Positions 1 to 6,697 of a DNA stretch of 27,988 nt are shown here, piece by piece (positions within the stretch are counted from its first letter, which is position 1; each line of letters opens with the position of its first letter). This DNA is from an uncultured Flavobacteriales bacterium. Lineage in GTDB: Bacteria > Bacteroidota > Bacteroidia > Flavobacteriales > BACL11. The stretch is from the NCBI GenBank assembly GCA_913047525.1, contig CAJWUS010000003.1, forward strand, positions 1 through 27,988, written 5' to 3'. The position numbers and the translations under genes are program-made. The notes under the pieces were generated by a model. It was not told where the DNA came from. It was given only the letters and a program-made list of their open reading frames with translations, and did no database searches.

Positions 1-526
1 ATTCATTCAATATTTTTCTAATGTCATGAATAAAACCCATATCTAACATTCTATCCGCTTCATCTAATACAAAATATCCTATATCATTTAAAGAGATAAA
101 ACCTTGTCCCATAAGGTCCAATAATCTACCAGGAGTTGCAATTAATACATCAACCCCATTATTAAGTGCATTGGTTTGGGTGCCTTGTTTAACTCCACCA
201 AAAATTACAGTATTCTTTATGTTATTGTATTTTGAATAAGCAGTAAAATTCTCTCCAATTTGTATGGCTAATTCACGAGTTGGCGTAACTACCAAGGCTC
301 TTACTTTTGTTTTATGATTATTGCTTTTTTCTTTTATCAGATGATGTAAAATAGGCAAAGCAAAAGCGGCTGTTTTTCCAGTTCCTGTTTGTGCGCTACC
401 AAGTACGTCATTTTTTCTTAATAATAAGGGAATTGCTTGCTCTTGAATAGCGGTTGGAGTAGTATAATTTTGGTATTTAACCGCTTTTAGTAAAGTTGGG
501 TGTAAGTTTAAATCTTCAAATCTCAT
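1..526 (-). CDS. DEAD-box ATP-dependent RNA helicase, N-terminal part (C-terminus outside window)
   Basis: The first 175 codons of an RNA helicase are visible; the rest runs off the left edge. From the ATG at 526 the protein begins MRFEDLNLHPTLLKAV, a typical Q-motif region. Motif I follows as AQTGTGKT, then the PTRELAIQ motif, the ATPGRLLDL motif and motif II as VLDEADRML, so this is RecA-like domain 1 of the DEAD (RhlE/CshA/SrmB-like) group. Such enzymes remodel RNA in ribosome assembly, mRNA decay or cold adaptation; the subgroup cannot be fixed without the C-terminal half. A TAACTTTG -7 box lies 31 bases upstream of the start, so it probably has its own promoter. Motifs are seen directly; the cellular role is family knowledge. 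Confidence 0.93.
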   Translation of the reverse strand, partial: MRFEDLNLHPTLLKAVKYQNYTTPTAIQEQAIPLLLRKNDVLGSAQTGTGKTAAFALPILHHLIKEKSNNHKTKVRALVVTPTRELAIQIGENFTAYSKYNNIKNTVIFGGVKQGTQTNALNNGVDVLIATPGRLLDLMGQGFISLNDIGYFVLDEADRMLDMGFIHDIRKILNE

Positions 527-557
527 AAGGGGATCCCTTTTGTGGAATTATTTTTTG

Positions 558-565
558 CAAAGTTA
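558..565 (-). promoter_or_regulatory. -7 element TAACTTTG for the DEAD-box helicase
   Basis: On the minus strand the sequence reads TAACTTTG, an exact match to the Bacteroidota -7 consensus TAnnTTTG. It sits 31 bases upstream of the helicase ATG, implying a leader of roughly 25 bases. No TTTG -33 element is visible at the usual spacing. The leader contains a near-palindrome around GGGATCCC just before the ATG. Confidence 0.5.
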
Positions 566-587
566 CTATAATAGATAAGAGTAGTGA

Positions 588-932
588 CTACTCCCCACAA
601 CCTTGTATATAGGTAATTTCAAAATCTACAACTTGTAAAGTGTCATTCTGCAAATTTCCTTGCATAATACACTCCATAGGAAAATACTCCATTTCACATA
701 CAGCTACATAAAGCTCAACTAATTCTTCTATATTTTCATTAGGGAAAGTAAGCCCCCATTCTCCCAAAGTGGTTTCATCTTTAAAAATATGCTGTTCTTC
801 TCCATATATCCACCAGCCTGTATATTGTTTTGATTCTCGGGTTTTGTCTTGTTCTTTTGTGCTAAATTCACAAGCAGAAATCCCTAAAACTATAGTCAGT
901 ATAATTACACTCTTATTTACTAAATCTAACAT
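588..932 (-). CDS. Small predicted lipoprotein of unknown function
   Basis: A 114-residue protein with a lipoprotein signal: hydrophobic residues 8-20 end in a lipobox ISAC with lipidated Cys21, so signal peptidase II processing and membrane anchoring are expected. The mature part of about 94 residues is acidic and aromatic (a YTGWWIYGE segment near residues 37-45) and carries three further cysteines, the last in a C-terminal CGE. I do not recognise a named family. It starts 5 bases after the nadD stop on the same strand, so it is probably co-transcribed at the end of the yicC-gmk-nadD run. No catalytic motif is visible. Confidence 0.75.
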   Translation of the reverse strand: MLDLVNKSVIILTIVLGISACEFSTKEQDKTRESKQYTGWWIYGEEQHIFKDETTLGEWGLTFPNENIEELVELYVAVCEMEYFPMECIMQGNLQNDTLQVVDFEITYIQGCGE

Positions 933-937
933 CCTTT

Positions 938-1507
938 CTATTTATAGAAATTCATTTCATCAATATATCGCCATGCTTTTTCAGGCATCAGATACGATAC
1001 ATCTTTCTTTTGCTTTATTGAGTCGCGGATAAAAGAAGCGGAAATCTCCATTTGAGGAACGCCCTTTACTATATGAATATTTTCATGATTCCCACTTATT
1101 TCAATCCCTTGCCTAGGATATACATAAACAGAATAGTCAGCTAAAATCTGTTTGTAATTTTTCCACTTATGAAAATTCTGTAAATTATCTGCTCCCATAA
1201 TTAGTGCATATTCATTTTCAGAATGCTCCTCTTTTAGTCTCACCAAAGTATCAATAGTATAGGAAGGTAGTGTCATTTTAAACTCAATATCTGAAACTTG
1301 TAATTTCGGATTGTCCTCTACTTCCATTCTAATAATCATCAATCTGTGATGCTGATCCAGTAAAGTTTGCTTTTGTTTCAGCGGGTTTTGAGGAGAAACT
1401 ACAAAACAAACTTTTTCTAAATCAGTAAATTCTACCATATAAGAAGCTATGACTTTATGTCCAATATGCATGGGGTTAAATGAACCAAAAAACAATCCTA
1501 TTTTCAT
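938..1507 (-). CDS. nadD: Nicotinate-nucleotide adenylyltransferase
   Basis: NadD transfers AMP from ATP to nicotinate mononucleotide, giving deamido-NAD in cytosolic NAD synthesis. The 189-residue length is normal. The nucleotidyltransferase signature GSFNPMHIGH is at residues 8-17, with the paired histidines of the HxGH motif. A central GADNLQNFHKWKNYKQI segment is characteristic of NadD, and the C-terminal SASFIRDSI is the family's SxTxIR-type ATP-binding motif. The ATG at 1507 overlaps the gmk stop by 4 bases, indicating translational coupling. The yicC-gmk-nadD order is common in Bacteroidota. Confidence 0.96.
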   Translation of the reverse strand: MKIGLFFGSFNPMHIGHKVIASYMVEFTDLEKVCFVVSPQNPLKQKQTLLDQHHRLMIIRMEVEDNPKLQVSDIEFKMTLPSYTIDTLVRLKEEHSENEYALIMGADNLQNFHKWKNYKQILADYSVYVYPRQGIEISGNHENIHIVKGVPQMEISASFIRDSIKQKKDVSYLMPEKAWRYIDEMNFYK

Positions 1508-2064
1508 CCAATATATGTTTGGATTAATTGTTTGGCTTCTTTACAAGATATATCAAAATCATCATTTAAAATCACTTTGTCAAATTCTTTACTTTTTACA
1601 ATTTCTTTTTTTGCTTTTGTTAATCTTTTCTCTAAACTTTTTGCCGATTCTGATCCTCTTTTTTGCAATCTTTCTTTTAAGGTTCCAAGAGAAGGAGGCA
1701 TAATAAAAATGGATAAACAATCACTTGGATATTGTTTTTTTATATTTAACCCTCCTACCACATCAACATCAAAAATTACTGTTTTTCCTTTTTCCCAAAT
1801 TCCTTCTACTTCCGATTTTAAGGTTCCGTAATACTGATTCTCATAAACTTCTTCCCATTCTAAAAATGCATCTTCTGAAATTTTTCTTTTAAATCCTTCA
1901 ACTCCTAAAAAATGATAATCTGTGCCATCTATTTCGTTTTCTCTTTTTGCTCTACTACAAGCTGAAACAGAAAAAGAAAGGCTCTCCATTTTCTCTAAAA
2001 GAAAATGAACTATGGAAGTTTTCCCTGCTCCTGATGGCGCCGATATAACAATGAATTTTCCCAC
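1504..2064 (-). CDS. gmk: Guanylate kinase
   Basis: Guanylate kinase phosphorylates GMP to GDP with ATP in the cytosol and also works in salvage of guanine nucleotides. The P-loop APSGAGKT is at residues 9-16. The GMP-binding segment with SRAKRENEIDGTDYHF follows near residues 37-52, and the lid-region arginines are in ERLQKRGSES. The 186-residue length is typical. Its start overlaps the yicC stop by 1 base and its end overlaps nadD by 4, so the three genes form one tightly coupled unit. Confidence 0.97.
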   Translation of the reverse strand: MGKFIVISAPSGAGKTSIVHFLLEKMESLSFSVSACSRAKRENEIDGTDYHFLGVEGFKRKISEDAFLEWEEVYENQYYGTLKSEVEGIWEKGKTVIFDVDVVGGLNIKKQYPSDCLSIFIMPPSLGTLKERLQKRGSESAKSLEKRLTKAKKEIVKSKEFDKVILNDDFDISCKEAKQLIQTYIG

Positions 2065-2975
2065 TATAATATGTTAAACAGTTGTTCCTTAATTTTTTCC
2101 AATTCATCTTTCATTTGAACCACTATCTTTTGCATATCTGCATCTGATGACTTTGAACCAATCGTATTAATTTCCCTCCCCATTTCTTGTGCAATAAATC
2201 CTAATTTTTTACCATTTGGAGATTGTGTTTTCATGGTTTCGTTAAAATAAATCAGATGCGCATCTAATCTTACTTGTTCTTCAGTAATATCTTGTTTTTC
2301 TAAATAATAGATTAGCTCTTGTTCAAGCCTATTTTCATCAATATTTTTACTTTCAATTTCTGTTAGTTTTTCATTTAATGACTTTTTTATTTTCTCAATT
2401 CTATGCTTTGAAAAAGGAGCTATTTCACTTAAAAGAGAGGTTAAACTTTTTATTCTAGATGTTATATCATTCTCTAATTTCTTTCCTTCATCTAATCGGA
2501 ATTGCAATAAATCTTTAATTGCTATTTCTACTCCTTTTGCAATGTGATTCCATTCATTTTTATTTGATTTTTCCTCTCCCTTTATCAATGCATTAGGTAT
2601 TTTTAATAAAGTTGGAATAATATCAGATTTATTTAATCCTAACTCATAGAAACTTGTATTCCAAATGCTTGATTTTAAATTTAGATCTTCTTGTAATTTT
2701 AATATCTGCTTATGATAATCTTTAACAACTGCTGTATTTATAGTATAATCTGAAGAAGACCATGATTTTTCCCTCCAAATTAAAAGTTCAATTTTTCCTC
2801 TTTGTAATCTTTCTGAAAGCAACTTTCTAAGCCCAATTTCTTTATCTCTATATATAGATGACATCTTTACAGTTGTATCTATTTGCTTAGAGTTAAGTGA
2901 TTTTACTTCAATAGTAAAATTTGCATTCTCTAGGTTGATTTCGGCTTTCCCATAGCCTGTCATAGATTGTATCAT
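2064..2975 (-). CDS. YicC/YloC-family endoribonuclease
   Basis: This 303-residue protein belongs to the YicC family, whose E. coli and B. subtilis members have been reported as endoribonucleases affecting RNA turnover. The N-terminus MIQSMTGYGKAE is the family hallmark, and the C-terminus (DUF1732 region, about residues 220-303) has the conserved KKLGFIAQEMGREINTIGSK and SSDADMQKIVVQMKDELEKI segments that carry acidic metal-binding residues. The middle is helical and charged. It is the first gene of a yicC-gmk-nadD-lipoprotein run, with a TAAATTTG -7 box 16 bases upstream. The ATG at 2975 is the only sensible start because MTGYG must lie at the N-terminus. Confidence 0.94.
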   Translation of the reverse strand: MIQSMTGYGKAEINLENANFTIEVKSLNSKQIDTTVKMSSIYRDKEIGLRKLLSERLQRGKIELLIWREKSWSSSDYTINTAVVKDYHKQILKLQEDLNLKSSIWNTSFYELGLNKSDIIPTLLKIPNALIKGEEKSNKNEWNHIAKGVEIAIKDLLQFRLDEGKKLENDITSRIKSLTSLLSEIAPFSKHRIEKIKKSLNEKLTEIESKNIDENRLEQELIYYLEKQDITEEQVRLDAHLIYFNETMKTQSPNGKKLGFIAQEMGREINTIGSKSSDADMQKIVVQMKDELEKIKEQLFNIL

Positions 2976-2990
2976 CTTATAAAATTTTTA

Positions 2991-2998
2991 CAAATTTA
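2991..2998 (-). promoter_or_regulatory. -7 element TAAATTTG for yicC-gmk-nadD
   Basis: Read on the minus strand this is TAAATTTG, matching TAnnTTTG. It ends 16 bases before the yicC ATG and overlaps the stop region of the upstream EamA gene, so the predicted leader is only about 10 bases. A -33 TTTG is not evident. Confidence 0.45.
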
Positions 2999-3901
2999 GG
3001 AAAGTTTCTCTTTTCTATCCTTTAAGGAGCGAACACTTACCAAATAAACCCCAAAAAAGATAAGAATAGCTGCTATAATTTTTTGATTATCCAAGTTGTC
3101 TACTCCCCAAAAGATAGCAAAAAGTGTAGCAAAAATGGGTTGTAAATAAATGTAAATACTCACAGTAGTTGGACTTAATTGTTTTAAAGCTGATGAATTC
3201 AGTAAATAGGCGATAAAGGTAGTACAAACCACCACAAAAGCAATTTCCCAATAAATATTAGATGGAATAATTGCCCATTTTACATCTACTAAATTGCTAA
3301 ATCCAAAAGGGATCACATATAAAAAGCCAAAGCCAAAAACATAAAACATTATAGTAATTGGATTGTATTTTTCTATCATTGGTTTTACAATCACCAAATA
3401 TAAAGCATAACTAGATGCATTAATAAATACAAACAAATTTCCCGTTTGATAATTGGAGGAAAAGTCAATACTCCCTCCTTTTAGAATCAGCATAGATGCT
3501 CCGATTAACCCTAAAAAAATCCCAGTTCCTTTTCTAAAAGTGAATACTTCTTTTATAATTAGGAAAGAGAGAAGAATTACTAAAATTGGGCTGATCGTCA
3601 TTACAATTGCAGCATTTATAGGGCTAGTTAAATTCAGTCCTTCAAAAAATAAGAGTTGATTAATAGCTACTCCAAAAACTCCACAAATGGCTAGGCGAAA
3701 AATATCTTTTCGTTCCACTTTTTCTTTTACAAATAAAAAATAGGGCAGTGCAAACAAGAGTAATGCGCCAATTACTCTTAATAAAATAAATCCGGAAGGT
3801 GCAATAAAATCAGGCATTACATCCTTTGCGAAAGTGTAATTGATCGCGTATATTAAATTTGCTATTAGTAACGCAATGTGTGCTAAAAGTATTTTATTCA
3901 A
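2996..3901 (-). CDS. EamA/DMT-family transporter
   Basis: An integral membrane protein with about ten hydrophobic segments arranged as two EamA repeats, as in the drug/metabolite transporter superfamily (10-TM exporters of amino acids or metabolites). Conserved features include an early NYTFAKDVMP segment, SPINAAIVMTISPILVILLS in the first half and QLSPTTVSIYIYLQPIFATL in the second. The substrate cannot be told. There is no usable ATG: the first methionine codon would remove TM1. I take the TTG at 3901, giving MNKILLAHIALL; another in-frame TTG at 3940 lies upstream of the probable -7 box (3917-3924) and is less likely. It diverges from metB and ends 20 bases before yicC. Confidence 0.88.
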   Translation of the reverse strand: MNKILLAHIALLIANLIYAINYTFAKDVMPDFIAPSGFILLRVIGALLLFALPYFLFVKEKVERKDIFRLAICGVFGVAINQLLFFEGLNLTSPINAAIVMTISPILVILLSFLIIKEVFTFRKGTGIFLGLIGASMLILKGGSIDFSSNYQTGNLFVFINASSYALYLVIVKPMIEKYNPITIMFYVFGFGFLYVIPFGFSNLVDVKWAIIPSNIYWEIAFVVVCTTFIAYLLNSSALKQLSPTTVSIYIYLQPIFATLFAIFWGVDNLDNQKIIAAILIFFGVYLVSVRSLKDRKEKLS

Positions 3902-3916
3902 CTTATTAATTTTCAA

Positions 3917-3924
3917 CAAAAGTA
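3917..3924 (-). promoter_or_regulatory. -7 element TACTTTTG for the EamA transporter
   Basis: Minus-strand TACTTTTG matches TAnnTTTG. It lies 15 bases upstream of the TTG at 3901 and inside the longer reading frame that starts at 3940, supporting the shorter protein. Only 23 bases separate it from the divergent metB -7 box, so the two -33 regions would overlap. Confidence 0.45.
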
Positions 3925-3947
3925 AAATTAAATTCTGCAAATTTTAA

Positions 3948-3955
3948 TAGATTTG
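3948..3955 (+). promoter_or_regulatory. -7 element TAGATTTG for metB
   Basis: TAGATTTG matches TAnnTTTG and ends 27 bases before the metB ATG at 3983. It contains the TTG at 3953 that opens the longer reading frame, which argues that TTG is not a start codon. No good -33 TTTG is seen. Confidence 0.45.
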
Positions 3956-3982
3956 CTTTGTATAAATCAAGATAAAATAAAG

Positions 3983-5128
3983 ATGAAATTCGGAACAAAA
4001 ACTATACATGCAGGCCAAGAGGCTGACCCAACTACTGGTGCAATCATGACACCAATCTATCAAACCTCAACTTATGCACAAGCTTCTCCTGGCGATCATA
4101 AAGGATATGAATATTCCAGAACTGGAAACCCAACAAGAAATGCTTTGGAACAAAATTTGGCTGCATTGGAGAATGGAAAATACGGACTTTGTTTTGGGAG
4201 TGGGCTTGGGGCAATTGATGCTATTATAAAATTATTATCTCCTGGGAATGAAGTGATTTCAACCAATGATTTATATGGAGGAACTTACCGAATCTTTACA
4301 CAAATTTTTGAAAATTATGGTATTAAATTTCATTTTATTGGAATGGATGATGTAGATAAAATTGAGCCCTTAGTAAATGAAAATACTAAAATGATTTGGG
4401 CTGAAACCCCAACTAATCCTATGCTTAATATTATTGATATTGAGAGTTTGGGAAAGATTTCAAAAAAGCATAATTTAATTTTTGTGGTTGATAATACATT
4501 CGCTACTCCTTATTTACAAAGACCATTGGATTTAGGGGCTGATATTGTAATGCATTCACTAACTAAATATATGGGTGGACATTCTGATGTTGTAATGGGA
4601 GCAGCAATATGTAAAAATGATGATTTAGCAAAAAGATTGTATACTATTCAAAATTCATGTGGTGCTGTACCGGGACCAATGGATTCTTTCTTAGTCTTAA
4701 GAGGAATAAAAACTTTACATTTAAGGATGCTAAGGCATTGTGAAAATGGGAAAGTAATTGCAAACTTCCTTAAAGAACATCCAAAAGTTGGAGACGTATA
4801 TTGGCCAGGGTTTGAGTCACACCCAAACCATAAAATTGCTAAAAAACAAATGGATGATTTTGGTGGCATGGTCTCCTTCAATATTAATGGAAATAAATTA
4901 GAAGATGCTGTAACAGTTGTGTCAAACACTCATTATTTTACACTTGCTGAAAGTTTAGGAGGAGTAGAATCTTTATGCGGACATCCTGCAAGTATGACTC
5001 ATGCTGCAATTCCTAAACAGGAAAGAGAAAAAACAGGAGTAGTGGATTCTTTAATCCGATTAAGTGTAGGGATAGAAGATGTGGAAGATTTAGTAGCTGA
5101 CCTAGAAAATGCTCTCAATAAATTATAA
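3983..5128 (+). CDS. metB: Cystathionine gamma-synthase-like PLP enzyme (Cys/Met metabolism family)
   Basis: A 381-residue PLP enzyme of the Cys/Met metabolism family, probably joining cysteine with an activated homoserine to make cystathionine; gamma-lyase activity is an alternative. The YEYSRTGNPTR signature is at residues 43-53, FGSGLGAI at 71-78, and the PLP lysine is K195 in HSLTKYMGGH. The C-terminal LGGVESLCGHPASMTH has His where gamma-lyases usually have Glu, favouring the synthase. I start at ATG 3983 (MKFGTKTIHAG), because the family begins there and the -7 box lies just upstream. The SDR gene follows directly after the stop, in the same frame. Confidence 0.93.
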   Translation: MKFGTKTIHAGQEADPTTGAIMTPIYQTSTYAQASPGDHKGYEYSRTGNPTRNALEQNLAALENGKYGLCFGSGLGAIDAIIKLLSPGNEVISTNDLYGGTYRIFTQIFENYGIKFHFIGMDDVDKIEPLVNENTKMIWAETPTNPMLNIIDIESLGKISKKHNLIFVVDNTFATPYLQRPLDLGADIVMHSLTKYMGGHSDVVMGAAICKNDDLAKRLYTIQNSCGAVPGPMDSFLVLRGIKTLHLRMLRHCENGKVIANFLKEHPKVGDVYWPGFESHPNHKIAKKQMDDFGGMVSFNINGNKLEDAVTVVSNTHYFTLAESLGGVESLCGHPASMTHAAIPKQEREKTGVVDSLIRLSVGIEDVEDLVADLENALNKL

Positions 5129-5830
5129 TTGCAAAAAGTAGCACTAATAACGGGCACAAGTAGTGGTATTGGTAAGGCATTAGCTAAATTACTCCTTTCT
5201 GAAAATTATCTTGTTTTTGGATATTCTAGAACAAATCAAATTGAAAATAAGAACTTTACTTTTACTAAAATTGATTTGAGTAATATGGAAGAAGTACAAA
5301 AACTAAAATTCCCAAATATTGATGTTGCTTCTGATTTTTTACTTGTAAATAATGCTGCAACTATTGGAAGTATTTTGCCAATTCATAAAAAAACAAATGA
5401 AGAGATCTTAAGGGAGTATAATCTAAATATCATTAGTCCAACTCTTTTAAGTAGAAAATTCATTAACAACTATGCTAATAATAAACTACTTATCAATATT
5501 AGTTCTGGTGCTGCAAATAAAGCAATTGCTTCATGGAGTACCTATTGTGCAACAAAGTCTGGTCTGGATATGCTTACAGAGGTAATTCACAAAGAAAAAC
5601 ATGAGAATCTAAAAATATTTTCTATTCATCCAGGAGTAGTAAATACCAATATGCAAGAAGAAATTCGGAGATCTGATGCAAATTTCTTTCCTATAAAACA
5701 ACAATTTATAGATTACTACAACAAAAATGAGCTTTTTTCGGTTGATTTTGTTGCACTCAAAATATTCCAAATAATAGTAAAAAATGAGGATTTGAATGAA
5801 ATTATTCTAAATTTGAGGGATTTTGAATAA
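5129..5830 (+). CDS. Short-chain dehydrogenase/reductase (SDR)
   Basis: A 233-residue classical SDR with an NAD(P)-binding Rossmann fold. The cofactor motif TGTSSGIG is at residues 8-15, NNAA at 74-77, the catalytic serine at 125/126, and Y139/K143 in the YCATK active-site motif; the HPGVVNTNM segment follows at 167-175. It resembles the sepiapterin/benzil-reductase-like subgroup, but the substrate is unknown. The start must be a TTG immediately after the metB TAA, because the first ATG lies after the cofactor motif. The two genes share a reading frame with a single stop codon between them, so it is surely co-transcribed and may depend on reinitiation. Confidence 0.86.
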   Translation: MQKVALITGTSSGIGKALAKLLLSENYLVFGYSRTNQIENKNFTFTKIDLSNMEEVQKLKFPNIDVASDFLLVNNAATIGSILPIHKKTNEEILREYNLNIISPTLLSRKFINNYANNKLLINISSGAANKAIASWSTYCATKSGLDMLTEVIHKEKHENLKIFSIHPGVVNTNMQEEIRRSDANFFPIKQQFIDYYNKNELFSVDFVALKIFQIIVKNEDLNEIILNLRDFE

Positions 5831-6093
5831 GTGCATCTAAAAAAGTGATAATTTCAGAGTGAATTTATCTTTATCTTTCTAATTATCAGTTATTTACACC
5901 ATCTCGCTATTTTTAACAATAAAATGTTAAAAAGGGGATGTAATTTTTATCTTTATTTTTATCTTTATTATCTCTATCTATCTGATTTTTAAGTTTTTAA
6001 ATGTCTATTTCTTTTAGTAATATTAATAAAGGACGAAAAAGAGCAAATAATAGAAAAATCTCACAAAAACAGCTCAACAAACGATATATCCTT
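5831..6093. other. Non-coding stretch with an AT-rich hairpin and TTTATC-rich tract
   Basis: This is most of a 300-base stretch (5831-6130) without a convincing gene. It holds TTTATC-like runs at 5863-5880 and 5944-5983, and a perfect 9-bp inverted repeat TTTTTAACA/TGTTAAAAA (5910-5918 and 5925-5933) with a 6-base loop. A 48-codon reading frame at 6001-6147 rich in Lys and Arg overlaps the next promoter and gene and is probably not real. It has no GC-rich hairpin that would make a standard terminator for the upstream SDR gene. Confidence 0.5.
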
Positions 6094-6101
6094 TATGTTT
6101 G
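6094..6101 (+). promoter_or_regulatory. -7 element TATGTTTG for the first small membrane protein
   Basis: TATGTTTG matches TAnnTTTG and ends 29 bases upstream of the ATG at 6131. It includes the ATG at 6095 that opens a longer frame, so translation almost certainly begins at 6131. Confidence 0.5.
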
Positions 6102-6130
6102 GGGTAGTATTAACCAAAAAATTTTTAATT

Positions 6131-6355
6131 ATGGACAATGTATTTAAGTACTTTAATGGTTTTTTTAAAGGGTTGACTGGTCTTATTATGACTGTGTTGG
6201 GTCTTGGCGTTGCAGTTGAAATCCTTTTTGGAGGAGGCGCAATGTTTGGAATCACTGTTATTGACAATGTGATGAATATACTTAATAGTCTAGGAGGTTC
6301 TGGTTTTGCAGGACTTGTTGGAATTTGCGTTCTATTTGGACTATTACGTGGGTAG
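6131..6355 (+). CDS. Small two-helix membrane protein of unknown family (copy 1)
   Basis: A 74-residue protein starting MDNVFKYFNGFFKGL. Two hydrophobic segments, about residues 14-33 and 57-72, flank a Gly-rich loop (FGGGAMFG) and an IDNVMNILNSLGG stretch; the N-terminus carries lysines, and only RG follows the second helix. I do not recognise the family. It resembles the next gene in length, the FK start, a LGLGVAVEIL/LCLGIVVQLL helix and a Gly-Gly before helix 2, so the two look like diverged duplicates. It has its own -7 box upstream and a strong palindromic terminator downstream, suggesting a monocistronic, possibly abundant transcript. The start at 6131 is preferred over 6095, which lies inside the promoter. 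Confidence 0.75.
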   Translation: MDNVFKYFNGFFKGLTGLIMTVLGLGVAVEILFGGGAMFGITVIDNVMNILNSLGGSGFAGLVGICVLFGLLRG

Positions 6356-6369
6356 ATTTTTAGTTAACT

Positions 6370-6407
6370 AAATAAAATAGCCCTACAATTGTAGGGCTAT
6401 TTTATTT
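6370..6407. terminator. Perfect 38-base palindromic terminator
   Basis: A perfect palindrome: AT-rich outer arms, a CCCTAC/GTAGGG core and AATT at the centre, with A-tracts on the left and T-tracts on the right. It can therefore act as an intrinsic terminator in both directions. It lies 14 bases after the stop of the first small membrane protein and before the promoter of the second, isolating the two genes from each other. Confidence 0.9.
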
Positions 6408-6418
6408 TAACAACAAAT

Positions 6419-6449
6419 TTTGTTAACTCATAATTATAGTTTAAGTTTG
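6419..6449 (+). promoter_or_regulatory. Complete Bacteroidota-type promoter (TTTG, 19 bases, TAAGTTTG)
   Basis: TTTG at 6419-6422 is followed after exactly 19 bases by TAAGTTTG at 6442-6449, matching the Bacteroidota primary sigma consensus at both elements and in spacing. Transcription would start near 6455, about 18 bases before the ATG at 6473. This is the best promoter in the window. Confidence 0.75.
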
Positions 6450-6472
6450 GAAAATATTTAAAGCCACGAATT

Positions 6473-6688
6473 ATGGAAAAGCTTTTTAAGCAAATTTTAG
6501 ACATACTAAAAAAGGCAATTACACTTTCTCTTTATTTTCTTTGTTTAGGTATTGTTGTACAGCTTTTAATTGATGATAAAATTTTAGGATGGGATCCTGT
6601 TGGAAATATCCAAGATGCAGGGGGTTCTTTTATTGGTGTTATTGCACTAGTAGCAATGTATTCTCTATTTATTCAGAATAAGAAATAG
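6473..6688 (+). CDS. Small two-helix membrane protein of unknown family (copy 2)
   Basis: A 71-residue protein starting MEKLFKQILDILKK. Hydrophobic segments lie at about residues 15-33 and 51-66, joined by a polar loop with DDKILGWDPVG; the C-terminus is QNKK. It aligns loosely with the preceding 74-residue protein, most clearly in the first helix and around the Gly-Gly before helix 2. No known family is recognised and no catalytic residues stand out. It has a well-formed promoter of its own and converges on polA, with only 9 bases between the two stop codons. Function unknown; a structural or modulatory membrane peptide is a guess. Confidence 0.78.
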   Translation: MEKLFKQILDILKKAITLSLYFLCLGIVVQLLIDDKILGWDPVGNIQDAGGSFIGVIALVAMYSLFIQNKK

Positions 6689-6697
6689 ATTTCTTTT

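Noticed and set aside
527..541. Near-palindrome around GGGATCCC before the helicase ATG as an operator or hairpin
   Set aside because: It has a 4-bp centre with no loop, so it cannot fold as RNA, and no second copy was seen to support an operator.
3941..3982. Upstream TTG start for metB at 3953
   Set aside because: The codon lies inside the -7 box and adds 10 residues not typical of the family; ATG 3983 fits better.
5863..5983. TTTATC runs as a possible CRISPR or tandem repeat array
   Set aside because: The units are irregular and short, with no spacers of constant length; simple AT-rich drift explains them.
6001..6147. 48-codon Lys/Arg-rich reading frame (starts MSISFSNINKGRKRANN)
   Set aside because: It overlaps the TATGTTTG promoter and the start of the first small membrane gene, has no hydrophobic or known motif, and low-complexity AT-rich DNA easily yields such frames.
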